Source: Hellea balneolensis DSM 19091 (GTDB lineage: Bacteria; Pseudomonadota; Alphaproteobacteria; Caulobacterales; Maricaulaceae). From it: 64,000 nt of DNA. The stretch spans positions 806,001-870,000 of the forward strand of contig NZ_AUAC01000003.1 in assembly GCF_000428525.1 (NCBI RefSeq), read 5' to 3'. A program made the position numbers and the translations under genes. The notes below the pieces were generated by a model. It saw only the letters and a list, made by a program, of their open reading frames with translations, made no database searches and had not been told where the DNA came from. Shown here one piece after another: positions 7,194 through 16,314 of this stretch. Numbering within the stretch: the first letter of the stretch is position 1; each line of letters begins with the position of its first letter.

Positions 7194-9118
7194 TACTGAT
7201 TGTCAGTGATGCCGAGCGCCGTGCGAACCTTATCAGGATATTCGCGAAGCTCATTCTCGCGCAGGATCGCTTGCTGATAAGCATTTTGCAGATCAGAGCT
7301 AATCGCTTGTGTCGCTTGCTCTTGCAAAACATCGAGGAATTGTCCCGCGAGACCATCCTGATTGGGCACGATTTCGGTCAGCTTTGCGACTTGGCGGGTC
7401 GTGCCGTCCGGTCCGGGACCGCGCGAAACAGCGCCTACTGCGCCGTCAAGCATACCAAGCGCAACGGCATTACCAAGGGTGCGGGGCGGCTGTGCGCGGA
7501 CAATGACGATATCTTCAACTGATGCACCGTTCTGGACTGTTTTTGCGACGGTATTTATATCTTCGCCTGTTTGAATTTTACTTGCCAGCTCTGCGGCCAA
7601 TTCATCCAAAGCTTCCCCCGTTTGCTCAGCCTTCCAAGCGGAAGTCGCCACGTCTTTGATCTCCTCAAAGGGGCGCATTGTGCTGTCGATAATATCTTCA
7701 ACGCGGATGGAGGCATAACCTTCCGTTCCGGTTTCAAACAAATCAGTTTCAAAGCCTAAATCGCTTGTAAAGACTTCGCGCAATAAAATATCATCTGCCG
7801 CTATGCCGGGGATGGCAGAGAAGCCGCGCATTCTGACGCCGTCACGTGTTGTGCCTGAGCGGTCAATGTAATCATAGAAAGATAAAGGCCATCCGACTTT
7901 GGCGCCAATCTCTTCCAGCGTTAGGCCGTCTGTCATCACGTCTTCAATATCCGCAGTAATATCATAGAGCGCTTCTTTCGCTTTTTCCGTCAAGAGCGTC
8001 TCTCGAATTTCGTCCTTTTGGGCGTCAAAGTCAGGAATAACGGCGGGCGTGACCGCTGTAACGCCGACAGCATACCAATTGCCAAGGCTTCCGAGAACGG
8101 CTTTGGCTTTGCCTTGCTCAAGACTATAGGCGGCTTCAGCGGTTTCAGGGTCAAGGATGGCATCTTTCAGAACATCCGTATAAATTTCAGGATCGACAAG
8201 TCCTAGACCGGCGGCAACCGCCACAGCATCATCACCACGCGCAAGCTGTTCAGCCGCTTTGATCGCTGTGTCTTCGTCTGTCGCCGTAATTTGAACAACA
8301 GAGCGCGTTTCAGGCGATCCGATTTCACCGAGGTCAATCTGATATTGAAACGCGGCTTTTACTTCATCCTCAGTTGCGTCCATGTCGGGCGTCAAATCAA
8401 AGGGTTCAAGACGTAGCATCACTACGCGGCGATATTCCGGCGCTGTATAAGCTGCGCCGTTTTGATCAATATAGGCCTTCAATTCCTCTTCGCTCGGCTC
8501 TTGCGGGGCAGGGACAGCCTCCGCAGTGATCGTCAGAACTTCAGCTTTGCGCTGTTCCGTAATGAAATTATAGCGCTGCGTGGCATATTCAGCCGGGGCT
8601 TGCAGACCGCCAATAATCGCCGGCACGGTTTGTTGGCGGCGAAGCGTGCGAAAGATATCATCTTCAAATTGCTTGCGCGTAATACGGTTCTGCGCGAGAA
8701 TATTATTGAGTTTCTCTTCGCTAAATTCACCCGTCAGGTCATTTTGAAAGGTTGGGATATCTTTGACCACATCACGGGCCACACTGCGATTCACCCCCAC
8801 GCCCAGCTCGTCCGCGTCTATGCCAATGACGGTATCTGTCAGCAAGTTCTGTAAAACACGGTTATGAATGCCTTGGGCATAGGCCTGTTGGTTAGTGACA
8901 GAGGTGCCATTATCGCGGTTCAGCGTCTGTAGCTCCCGCGAAAAGGCATCCTCAAATTCGGCCGAGGTAATTTCCGCATCGCCAACGGTAATGACGGCAT
9001 TTCCGGCACGCGCAGTGAACACGTCATTCACGCCCCAAACCGCAAAAGCCACAACCAAAAGGCCGACCAAAATGGCCACCATAAAATTACGAATTTTTCC
9101 GCCTACAGATTCGGCCAT
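7193..9118 (-). CDS. ppiD: PpiD-like membrane-anchored periplasmic peptidyl-prolyl isomerase/chaperone (SurA_N type)
   Basis: The 641-residue protein starts MAESVGGKIRNFMVAILVG with one transmembrane segment at about residues 14-33, followed by a SurA-like N-terminal helical domain (AVITVGDAEITSAEFEDAF). Long helical and parvulin-like stretches fill the rest. PpiD proteins sit at the Sec exit and help outer-membrane proteins fold. The open frame extends upstream to an ATG at 9193, but the extension (25 residues) precedes an otherwise standard family start, and AGGATGG lies just before ATG 9118. The gene heads the trp transcript and is divergent from tpiA across about 130 bases. The parvulin active site is degenerate in many homologues, and isomerase activity is not claimed. 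Confidence 0.85.
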   Translation of the reverse strand: MAESVGGKIRNFMVAILVGLLVVAFAVWGVNDVFTARAGNAVITVGDAEITSAEFEDAFSRELQTLNRDNGTSVTNQQAYAQGIHNRVLQNLLTDTVIGIDADELGVGVNRSVARDVVKDIPTFQNDLTGEFSEEKLNNILAQNRITRKQFEDDIFRTLRRQQTVPAIIGGLQAPAEYATQRYNFITEQRKAEVLTITAEAVPAPQEPSEEELKAYIDQNGAAYTAPEYRRVVMLRLEPFDLTPDMDATEDEVKAAFQYQIDLGEIGSPETRSVVQITATDEDTAIKAAEQLARGDDAVAVAAGLGLVDPEIYTDVLKDAILDPETAEAAYSLEQGKAKAVLGSLGNWYAVGVTAVTPAVIPDFDAQKDEIRETLLTEKAKEALYDITADIEDVMTDGLTLEEIGAKVGWPLSFYDYIDRSGTTRDGVRMRGFSAIPGIAADDILLREVFTSDLGFETDLFETGTEGYASIRVEDIIDSTMRPFEEIKDVATSAWKAEQTGEALDELAAELASKIQTGEDINTVAKTVQNGASVEDIVIVRAQPPRTLGNAVALGMLDGAVGAVSRGPGPDGTTRQVAKLTEIVPNQDGLAGQFLDVLQEQATQAISSDLQNAYQQAILRENELREYPDKVRTALGITDNQ

Positions 9119-9250
9119 AAGTCCATCCTGTTCAAATCGAAAACTTACATAGCCATGCGCCCGACTCGATACAAGAGCGATTAGTCTTGTCATGCAGAGT
9201 AATCACGGCATTATAAGCGCTGATTCAAGGCCAGATTCAAAGGAATGATT

Positions 9251-9964
9251 ATGCGCCCCTTAATTGCCGGAAATTGGAAAATGCACGGAGATATGAGCTG
9301 GATAGAAAAGCCGGCTCAATTTGATACCCTTATGCCCGCGACTGAGCGTGGGCACTTGGACATCCTTATTTGCCCTCCCGCGCTTTTCATCGCGCCTATG
9401 GCCGCAAGCTGTTTTGAGACGAATATATTGCTAGGCGCGCAAAATTGCCACCGTGCAGAGAGCGGCGCGCACACAGGGGAGGTAAGCGCGGGAATGGTAA
9501 AATCTGCGGGTGCTGATTTCGTAATTGTCGGTCACTCTGAAATACGTGCGGGCGGCGAAACGGACGAAGATGTCGCCACCAAAGCTATGGCGGCGGCCAA
9601 GCAAGGCCTAATGCCCATCATTTGCGTCGGCGAGAGCTTGGATACCCGCAAAGACGGCCAGGCCGAAAGCGTTGTCTCCGCGCAAATCAAAGCCTCTGTG
9701 CCTGAAGGCCTAACCGATTATGTTCTCGCCTATGAACCCATCTGGGCCATAGGCACAGGCATGACCGCCACAGCAGACGACATCAAAGCAATGCACGCCG
9801 TCATACGCGAAATCGTCGGCCCCAATGTGCGTATTCTGTACGGAGGCTCCGTCAAACCCGCCAACGCCAAAGAGATATTAGGTACCGAGAATGTCAACGG
9901 CGCGCTAATAGGCGGCGCGAGTTTGGAGATGGAGAGTTTGGCGGCGATAGCGCGGGCGGCGTAG
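9251..9964 (+). CDS. tpiA: Triose-phosphate isomerase
   Basis: TpiA interconverts dihydroxyacetone phosphate and glyceraldehyde 3-phosphate. The 237-residue protein has the substrate lysine in AGNWKMHG (Lys10), the catalytic histidine in IVGHSEIR and the catalytic glutamate in AYEPIWAIGTG, followed by the phosphate-binding YGGSVKPAN. An ATG also lies six bases upstream at 9245, but AAAGGA directly abuts it (9239-9244). That gives a proper six-base spacing only to the ATG at 9251, so 9251 is chosen. It is divergent from ppiD. Confidence 0.96.
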   Translation: MRPLIAGNWKMHGDMSWIEKPAQFDTLMPATERGHLDILICPPALFIAPMAASCFETNILLGAQNCHRAESGAHTGEVSAGMVKSAGADFVIVGHSEIRAGGETDEDVATKAMAAAKQGLMPIICVGESLDTRKDGQAESVVSAQIKASVPEGLTDYVLAYEPIWAIGTGMTATADDIKAMHAVIREIVGPNVRILYGGSVKPANAKEILGTENVNGALIGGASLEMESLAAIARAA

Positions 9965-10151
9965 GGTGGGTTTGGTATTTGGAGTTATTATATTCAAAGG
10001 GGACGTTAGCGGAGTATCAGAAAACCCACAAAGATGGTTGCGCGCATTTTTCAAACCTAACTATTGTTTCCAATTAATATCCTGCATACCCATACTTTGT
10101 TTTGGAGAGCAATATGGTGCGATGGCAAATTGATTTGGTGAGGCAAGGTGA

Positions 10152-11183
10152 ATGACTTATCTGCCCGTTGATCAGGAAAAACTCCTCGCGTGGATGGATA
10201 AGCAAGTGCTCGGAGACGGTGACATTTCCAACGCCCGAATGCTGTCGGGCGGAACCCAGAACATTATGTTCCTCTTTGAACGCGATGGACGACGGTTTGT
10301 TTTTCGCGCGCCGCCGCCGCATCCGAGAGCTGAGTCCAACACAATTATGAGGCGCGAAGGCGTGGTCTTGAATGGGCTTTCCGGAACAAATGTCCCGCAT
10401 CCTGAATTCATCGCGGGGTGCTGGGACACCGAGACCTTGGGCCGATATTTCTATCTCATGGAGCCTGTGGACGGGATTAGTCCTGCGAATCAATTACCAA
10501 AGCCGCATAGTCAGAGCCGGGACATCCGAAACCGGATGAGCTTCTCTTATATGGAGGGTATGGCCGCATTGGCGGGGGTGGATTATCAGGCCGCTGGGCT
10601 GAAAGATTTTGGAAAAGCTGATGGCTTTCTTGAGCGCCAAGCGGGCCGCTGGTTGTCCCAGATTGAAAGTTATTCGAAATTTGAAAATTGGACAGGTTCT
10701 ACAGATTTGGGCGATTACCCCAAAATAGCCCAGTGGCTCGATGATAATATTCCAACTGACTATCAACCCGGTATTATTCACGGCGATTGTCATATTGGGA
10801 ATGTGATGTTTGCGCTTGATAGCGGCGAGCTTGCCGCGATGATCGATTGGGAGATGTCGACAATCGGTGATCCGCGGATTGATGTGGGCTGGGTCATGGC
10901 GACGTGGCCGTCCGACCCGGAGTTTCGAATTTTCAACATTGAGCCTTGGGATGGTTTTGCGGAGGTCAGCGATATGGTGAAGCATTACGGCGACGTTTCA
11001 GGGCGCAATATGGATAGTATTCATTGGTTCGGCGTGTTGGCATGTTTCAAACTTGGCGCTATTCTAGAGGGCACGCACGCACGGGCCAGTGCAGGAAAAG
11101 CGCCGAAAGAAACAGGCGACATACTACACGGCATTACGATAAACCTTTTCAAAAAAGCACATCGCTTAATGGCGGGCGGCTAA
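10152..11183 (+). CDS. APH-fold phosphotransferase, acyl-CoA-dehydrogenase-associated type
   Basis: The 343-residue protein has the kinase-like fold of the aminoglycoside phosphotransferase superfamily. The N-lobe reads LSGGTQNIMFLFE and FVFRAPPP. The catalytic loop is IIHGDCHIGNVMF (about residues 207-219) and the metal-binding Asp is in AMIDWEMSTIGDPRIDVGW. Members with this signature group with the kinase domains of ACAD10/11 and with bacterial LvaA, which phosphorylate hydroxyacyl-CoA rather than antibiotics. It lies 18 bases upstream of an SDR gene, probably in one operon. A paralogue with the same architecture is at 46003-47067. About 190 bases with no gene separate it from tpiA. Confidence 0.85.
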   Translation: MTYLPVDQEKLLAWMDKQVLGDGDISNARMLSGGTQNIMFLFERDGRRFVFRAPPPHPRAESNTIMRREGVVLNGLSGTNVPHPEFIAGCWDTETLGRYFYLMEPVDGISPANQLPKPHSQSRDIRNRMSFSYMEGMAALAGVDYQAAGLKDFGKADGFLERQAGRWLSQIESYSKFENWTGSTDLGDYPKIAQWLDDNIPTDYQPGIIHGDCHIGNVMFALDSGELAAMIDWEMSTIGDPRIDVGWVMATWPSDPEFRIFNIEPWDGFAEVSDMVKHYGDVSGRNMDSIHWFGVLACFKLGAILEGTHARASAGKAPKETGDILHGITINLFKKAHRLMAGG

Positions 11184-11201
11184 AGCGCAGAGAGCTCGAT
11201 T

Positions 11202-11939
11202 ATGAATGATATGGATTTCACAGATAAGACCGCTCTCATTGTGGGGGGCTCAAGCGGAATTGGAAATGGCGTAGCGCAAAATTTTCGCGCGCGCGGAGCG
11301 GATGTCCATGTTTGGGGAACGCGTAAGAGCGCATCAGACTACAGCGCTGCTGACGGCTCTGATTTGGAAGGCCTGACCTATAGCTGCGTTGATGTTTCAA
11401 AATTTGATCAGATTGATGCCGCCAAGCCCACATTTGAAAGCCTGGACATTCTTGTGCTTTGTCAAGGGCTCGTACGCTACGGCAAAGCGGAATTCGAAAG
11501 AGCTGGCTGGGACGAAGTGATGAACGTGAACCTCAACTCCGTCATGGATTGCAGCCGTAAATTTCACCCCATGTTGAAAGAAAGCGCCGGCTCTCTAATC
11601 ATTATGAGTTCCGTCGTCGCCTTCAGATCTTCAATGGGTAACCCCGCCTATGTCGCGTCCAAAGCAGGCGCTGCGGCGCTGACAGCGACGCTCGGCGAGG
11701 CTTGGGCCCGTGACGGTATCCGTGTAAATGGTATCGCGCCCGGGTATGTAGAAACCAAGCTAACGGCAGTCACATCTGAAAATGAAAAACGCCATGATAT
11801 GATGGTGAAATCTATTCCGCTTCGCCGTTCCGGTACACCCTCGGAAATAGCAGGCGCAGCATTATTTTTGGCGTCTCCCTTAGCGTCTTATGTCGTGGGT
11901 CAAACACTTGTCGTGGATGGCGGCATGATCCTATCCTAA
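11202..11939 (+). CDS. Short-chain dehydrogenase/reductase (FabG-like SDR)
   Basis: A 245-residue classical SDR. The cofactor motif GGSSGIG is at about residues 15-21. The catalytic Ser is in MSSVVAF, followed by YVASK (Tyr and Lys). The tail has the usual VNGIAPGYVETKL and YVVGQTLVVDGG blocks. The Asn of the expected NNAG-type motif is changed: the segment reads LVLCQGLVRYG, so it is a divergent member. It follows the kinase gene by 18 bases and probably oxidises or reduces a hydroxyacyl intermediate with it, which is an inference from context. The ATG at 11202 is used; ATG 11211 is an alternative. Confidence 0.87.
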   Translation: MNDMDFTDKTALIVGGSSGIGNGVAQNFRARGADVHVWGTRKSASDYSAADGSDLEGLTYSCVDVSKFDQIDAAKPTFESLDILVLCQGLVRYGKAEFERAGWDEVMNVNLNSVMDCSRKFHPMLKESAGSLIIMSSVVAFRSSMGNPAYVASKAGAAALTATLGEAWARDGIRVNGIAPGYVETKLTAVTSENEKRHDMMVKSIPLRRSGTPSEIAGAALFLASPLASYVVGQTLVVDGGMILS

Positions 11940-12004
11940 AGGCCAAACTTGGAGCGTCCTATAAGCGCCTCAAGTAACACGCTCTCTAATGTCAGCTTCG
12001 CCCC

Positions 12005-12222
12005 GATAGTGTTGAAAAACTCCACTTTTGGCCCAAGTGCGAAAATTTCCGCTATTTAGGCGGCGATTCAAATGTTTCAGCCTAGGGGGTATATAAAATT
12101 CATAACGTGCCTTCAGCGCAGCCCTATGAGTCAGTAAGGTGATTTTTAAAGTTGGTTTTGAAATGTTTGTCCGAGTGAAGAAAATTTGGAGATTCCTGAT
12201 TTTCGAGTTTTTCAACACTATC
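12005..12222. mobile_element. MITE-like or insertion-sequence remnant with 18-bp terminal inverted repeats
   Basis: GATAGTGTTGAAAAACTC at 12005-12022 is repeated as its exact reverse complement at 12205-12222. The two arms bound 182 bases that encode no transposase. CCCC lies directly outside both ends (12001-12004 and 12223-12226), which could be a short target duplication, though C runs make this weak evidence. Ends containing GTTGAAAAAC are familiar from several insertion-sequence families. The interior is AT-rich. Confidence 0.5.
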
Positions 12223-12444
12223 CCCCCAAACCGCCCAAATCCACTGCCGTGACCATATTCGCCTAAAATCGATTCCCCCTTCGGCGCAAACAGGATTGAT
12301 TTTGGGATTCGCCAATCGTCTCCTAAACTCACCAAATCCGTAATCAATCCTCACTAAAAACACCTCAAAACCCCATCAATATCGCAGTCTCAAACAATTT
12401 AATCCTCGCAACTGCAGGCCTATGCTAAACTGTATTCGTTCCCG

Positions 12445-12672
12445 CTACATGGACAGGCAATCGCGTAGGTTTGTTGTTAGAGGGACGGTGAGGTGGAGCA
12501 CCGCGAAATACGCGCGCGGAAAGCTGGCCTCGGCGTAAGTCACTTGAGACGCCGCCGATAAAATCACCGCCGCAGGGCCTCTCCTTGTGTTATAGTTATT
12601 CCAGGCGTGCCTCAAGGCGAACGCCCTGCGGACGTCCACCTTTATGGACACCGAGTAAATGTTGGCTTTCAT
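12445..12672 (-). CDS. Possible small protein, function unknown
   Basis: A 75-codon ATG frame reads MKANIYSVSIKVDVRRAF and contains RHAWNNYNTRR and VILSAASQVTYAEASF. Its third codon positions are markedly GC-rich compared with genes in this window, and the amino-acid mix looks protein-like. No convincing ribosome-binding site precedes the ATG. Small hairpins (such as GTCCA...TGGAC near 12636-12651) mean a structured RNA or a repeat-family sequence is an equally open reading. The family is not recognised. Confidence 0.3.
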   Translation of the reverse strand: MKANIYSVSIKVDVRRAFALRHAWNNYNTRRGPAAVILSAASQVTYAEASFPRAYFAVLHLTVPLTTNLRDCLSM

Positions 12673-12770
12673 TTTAAAAAAGCCGGGGCAGTTGGCAGGG
12701 GAGGTTTATCTTAATTTTGTTAGTCCGTCTCGCGACGTCCTCGCGGCGGCCCCAAATACCTCATAAAAAA

Positions 12771-12881
12771 CCTCATCCTGAGGCGATGCGAAGCATCGGG
12801 ACTCGAAGGATTGATTGCGAAAGCACCCGTCCTTCGAGACGGTCTCCACCCCTGCGGAGTGAAGACCTCCTCAGGATGAGG
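12771..12881. repeat. Palindromic intergenic repeat (CCTCATCCTGAGG / CCTCAGGATGAGG)
   Basis: The outer 13-base arms at 12771-12783 and 12869-12881 are exact reverse complements. Inside are GATGCGAAGCATC, itself a near-perfect palindrome, and CGAAGGA facing TCCTTCGAG. The whole can fold into one long branched hairpin. Repeats with CTCATCCTGAG ends are widespread in alphaproteobacterial intergenic DNA. It lies 15 bases past the amidohydrolase stop and could end or stabilise that transcript. Confidence 0.75.
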
Positions 12882-12896
12882 GTAAAACTTTCATCC

Positions 12897-15800
12897 TTAC
12901 TCCCACCAATATGGAAGGCGTTTTTTATTCCCTGTATGTACCTCATTCATGGTTTCGGCCTCATAAAGGCGTCCGCCAACCATGACGTGTTCGACTTTAT
13001 CGGTGTTACGAATGTCCTCGAGCGGGTTATCGGACAGGATCACAAGATCGGCAAGCTTGCCTTCTTCGAGGGTGCCAATATCTTTGTCAAAGCCCAGATG
13101 CCTTGCGGGTTCGGTTGTCGCGGTGCGCAGCGCTTCGAGCGGGCTCATGCCGCCGCGCGCAAAGCTCCACATTTCCCAATGAGAGGCGAGGCCTTCGCGT
13201 TGGCCGTGGCCGCCAATAGAGACCATGACGCCCGCATCCATAAGCTTTTTAGAAACAGCTCCCGCCGCGGCATCGGCATAATCTTCTTCCGGCACCATTT
13301 GGCGGCGTACGGCGCGGGATTGCAGCACAGCCGGAGGGACATGTTTGGAGAGAATAGGATGTTTCCAGACATCGGACTCCTGATAGTAATAATCCTCACC
13401 GCGCACACCGCCATAAGTCACGGAGAGCGTTGGCGTCGAGGCGACATTGGTTTGGGCAAACATCTGCACGACGTCGTCATAAATCACCGAGACAGGCAGG
13501 TTATGCTCAACAGAGCTATTGCCGTCCTGCACGAGGCTCATATCCATATGGTAAAGGGAGCCACCCTCGGACACGACCAAAATATTATTGTCATGAGAGG
13601 CTTTTACGACCTGTTGGCGTTGGTCGCGGCGGGGTTGATTATAGTTTTTAATGCCATGCGCGCCTTGGTTCTTCAGGCGAGAAATATGTTCCTGCGCATC
13701 CTCTTCTTTCTGGATATCCGCAAAGAAGCCAGGGGCTTTGGCGCCGTAAACAACTTCACCCGTGGAATAGGTGCGCGGGGAGAGCAGCTTTCCGGCGCGC
13801 TGCATTTCTGCGGCTGCAAAGATTTCATTGGCGCGGTTGGACGGATCAAAGACGGTGGTGACCCCAAGCGCCAAGGTCGCCAGTGTTTTCCAGTTTTGAT
13901 TTGGGATCAGCTCATCCGTGCCTTGCGGGCCGTGGTAATGGGCTTCGATAAAGCCGGGGACAATGGTTTTGCCCTCCACGTCAACGACTTTTACGCGTCC
14001 TTGGACAGAGACATCATCGCCAATGGCCGCAATGCGGTCTCCGTCTATCAAAATGGTGCCTTGCTCTATTACGCCGCCATCTTCATCCGCCATTGTGACG
14101 ATACGGGCATTGCTCAATGCAATCATGCCAGAGGGTTTATCAGCTTTGACTTTGTAAGAGAGATTTACGCCCTCTTTGGGCGGCTCAAAATCATCCGCCA
14201 TGGCTTTGGTGGCATCGACGGTGAACAGTGTTGGCCCAAGGGTCCAATTGATCTGATTGTCAGCTGTCCAGCTAGGATAGGTCGCTCCGCCATAGCTGAC
14301 TTTAGTGACGGGCAGGGCTTTGTCCGATTTACCCGCTGCAAGGTTTTGAGGGCCCTTAAGTGCGGGCATGATGTAAAGATTATAGTTTTCGCGGAAGGCA
14401 ATCATTCCGCCATCGGGCGAGATATGATAGCTTTGCGCCATTTTAGAGGAGGCATGCTTACGCTCTAATCCACCTAAAACATTTGTAGAGACAAGTGTGG
14501 CTTTCCCGTCCATCCGTTTGGTGAAATAGACCCGCATATCATCATCCGCATAATGCGGATTGCTGCCGGATTTACTCACAAGCAGCGCATCGCTCGAATC
14601 TGTAGCTTGGACATATATGCCGGTATCAGATGACCATTCGGGCGCTGTTAAAAATCCGCCGGCGCCTTTTTCATAGGTGATGAAGTCACCACTGGGCGAA
14701 AAGGCCGGGCGTTTATAATGGCCGGGATTTTGGGTATGGGTCGTGATTTTTCTGGACGCGACGTTAATGGAATGAATCGCGCCGAGATCATTATCATTCC
14801 ATGTCGTGAAAATGATCTGCTTTGAATCGCGAGACCAACTTGGATAAAGCTCCCGAAGTGTCTCTGGCAATTTCGTTAAGTTTCTGACTTTGCCGGACTT
14901 AAGATCTTTCAGGAAAAGTTTTCCAATGCTCTCAAAGACCGCCGTCTTGCCGTCAGGGGAGACTTGGGTAAACCGCGTCATTTTGGTTTCGAATTCATCC
15001 GGCGCCACTTCGACAGTTGGGCGCGGAGCGACCATGACAGTGCGGGTATCGTTGACCTCAAAGTCGATATGTTCAATGTCGCCGTCTTCGATGCTCACAG
15101 AATGTATCAAGCCATTCGCCCAAAAGTAAATTTTACGGCTATCAGGGCTCCAATCCATGTTCGGATACATGCCTTGAACGCCCCAAGTTTCTTGCATGTC
15201 TTGGTCAAGGTGATCAAACACCATCCGTTCTTCGCCGGATTCGAGGTCTTTTATGAATAGTTTTGAATCAGCTCGGACGCGTTTGACGAAAGCCAAATAT
15301 TTCCCGTCAGGCGAGGGGGCAGGGCGTACTGCGCCGCCAGCGCCGCCGGCAGAGGTGTCAATATCTCCGGTTTCCATATCATATCGCTTGATTTGGAAAA
15401 GCTCAGTATTTGAGTCTTGCGCATATTCAAAAATGGGGCCGGGAGTTATGTTTTGGCTGTAATAAATATAATCTCCATCAGGCGAAAACATCGGTTCTCC
15501 GAGCTCTTTCTGATGGGCTTCTGATGGCTTTTTCACGAGCTGCACGCCCGAACCTCCGCTGGTGTGATAGAGCCAAATTTCGCCGACACCGAGTGAACGG
15601 GATGTTGTGAAATGCTTACGTGCTGCAATGAATTGGCCATCAGGCGACCAAGTCGGATTGTTCAGCAGGCGGAAGCTCTCTTTCGTGACCTGCTCTTTAT
15701 TCTCGCCGTCAACATCCATCGTCCAGATATTATCACCGCCCGCGCGATCAGAGGTAAAAGCAATGCGGCTACCATCAGGGGAGAAACGCGGCTGCATTTC

Positions 15801-16217
15801 CCAGGCCATGCCGCTGGCGATATTAGTCGCTTTGCCGCCCGTGATGGGCATGGTGTAAATGTCGCCGAGCAGATCAAAGGCGATTGTCTTTCCATCCGGC
15901 GAGACATCAAGGCTCATCCATGTGCCCTCTGTGACATTGATATCAATCTCACGTTTATCACCGGGCGGGTTCATGACGTCCCATTTTTCGTCGGCTTTCT
16001 CGGCGCTTTTCGTATCAGTCTGCTCGGAGGCAACAGCAATCACTTTCCCGGCCGCCACCATTTTAACTGTGGGAGCTTTGGCTTTGACGACTTGCTCGGC
16101 TTTGGTCTTTTTAGGCTTATGTGGATGGTCGGCCATCGCAGTAAATGCAAGCGCCGTTGTAATGGCAACTCCGCCAAGCAAGATATATTTGAGGGATGTG
16201 ATTTTTAACGATGTCAT
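12897..16217 (-). CDS. Exported beta-propeller (PD40)/amidohydrolase fusion protein
   Basis: A 1106-residue protein with an N-terminal signal peptide (ITSLKYILLGGVAITTALAF, cut near residue 30). It is followed by a Lys/Ala-rich linker and a TolB-like propeller of repeated PDGK/SPDG units (about residues 85-640). A metal-dependent amidohydrolase domain follows (about 690-1085). In the latter, GFIEAHYHGP supplies the HxH pair, VEHNLPV and GGHGQREGLASH are further ligand regions, and GTLEEGKLADLVIL is the closing strand. Such fusions are thought to be periplasmic hydrolases of peptides or cyclic amides; the substrate is unknown. It has its own spacer on both sides and heads no obvious operon, but an M28-type peptidase gene lies upstream on the same strand. 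Confidence 0.88.
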   Translation of the reverse strand: MTSLKITSLKYILLGGVAITTALAFTAMADHPHKPKKTKAEQVVKAKAPTVKMVAAGKVIAVASEQTDTKSAEKADEKWDVMNPPGDKREIDINVTEGTWMSLDVSPDGKTIAFDLLGDIYTMPITGGKATNIASGMAWEMQPRFSPDGSRIAFTSDRAGGDNIWTMDVDGENKEQVTKESFRLLNNPTWSPDGQFIAARKHFTTSRSLGVGEIWLYHTSGGSGVQLVKKPSEAHQKELGEPMFSPDGDYIYYSQNITPGPIFEYAQDSNTELFQIKRYDMETGDIDTSAGGAGGAVRPAPSPDGKYLAFVKRVRADSKLFIKDLESGEERMVFDHLDQDMQETWGVQGMYPNMDWSPDSRKIYFWANGLIHSVSIEDGDIEHIDFEVNDTRTVMVAPRPTVEVAPDEFETKMTRFTQVSPDGKTAVFESIGKLFLKDLKSGKVRNLTKLPETLRELYPSWSRDSKQIIFTTWNDNDLGAIHSINVASRKITTHTQNPGHYKRPAFSPSGDFITYEKGAGGFLTAPEWSSDTGIYVQATDSSDALLVSKSGSNPHYADDDMRVYFTKRMDGKATLVSTNVLGGLERKHASSKMAQSYHISPDGGMIAFRENYNLYIMPALKGPQNLAAGKSDKALPVTKVSYGGATYPSWTADNQINWTLGPTLFTVDATKAMADDFEPPKEGVNLSYKVKADKPSGMIALSNARIVTMADEDGGVIEQGTILIDGDRIAAIGDDVSVQGRVKVVDVEGKTIVPGFIEAHYHGPQGTDELIPNQNWKTLATLALGVTTVFDPSNRANEIFAAAEMQRAGKLLSPRTYSTGEVVYGAKAPGFFADIQKEEDAQEHISRLKNQGAHGIKNYNQPRRDQRQQVVKASHDNNILVVSEGGSLYHMDMSLVQDGNSSVEHNLPVSVIYDDVVQMFAQTNVASTPTLSVTYGGVRGEDYYYQESDVWKHPILSKHVPPAVLQSRAVRRQMVPEEDYADAAAGAVSKKLMDAGVMVSIGGHGQREGLASHWEMWSFARGGMSPLEALRTATTEPARHLGFDKDIGTLEEGKLADLVILSDNPLEDIRNTDKVEHVMVGGRLYEAETMNEVHTGNKKRLPYWWE

Positions 16218-16314
16218 GCGATGGCTCCATTATTTTGTCTAGTGTAGGGCGTGCGGCGAGCCGCGTCATGTATACTCGCCCAATAGGGGAAACGTAGCGT
16301 TAAAAACGCCGCGC

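Larger units (their letters stand above)
11940..12896. other. Gene-poor stretch between the SDR and the amidohydrolase
   Basis: No standard gene was recognised across 957 bases. The stretch holds a 218-base MITE-like element (12005-12222), a GC-rich open frame on the minus strand (12445-12672) and a palindromic repeat next to the amidohydrolase stop (12771-12881). The parts at 11940-12004, 12223-12444 and 12673-12770 show nothing further. Several short frames on both strands give translations without recognisable domains. Confidence 0.7.

Noticed and set aside
11951-11975. Inverted repeat after the SDR gene as terminator
   Set aside because: The stem contains a mismatch and a G-T pair and no T run follows.
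12717-14468. A 583-codon plus-strand frame
   Set aside because: It lies antisense to the amidohydrolase domain, whose minus-strand frame has a signal peptide and intact motifs; the plus-strand translation shows no domain.
15612-16208. A 198-codon plus-strand frame
   Set aside because: It is antisense to the N-terminal propeller of the same exported protein and is explained by its codon use.
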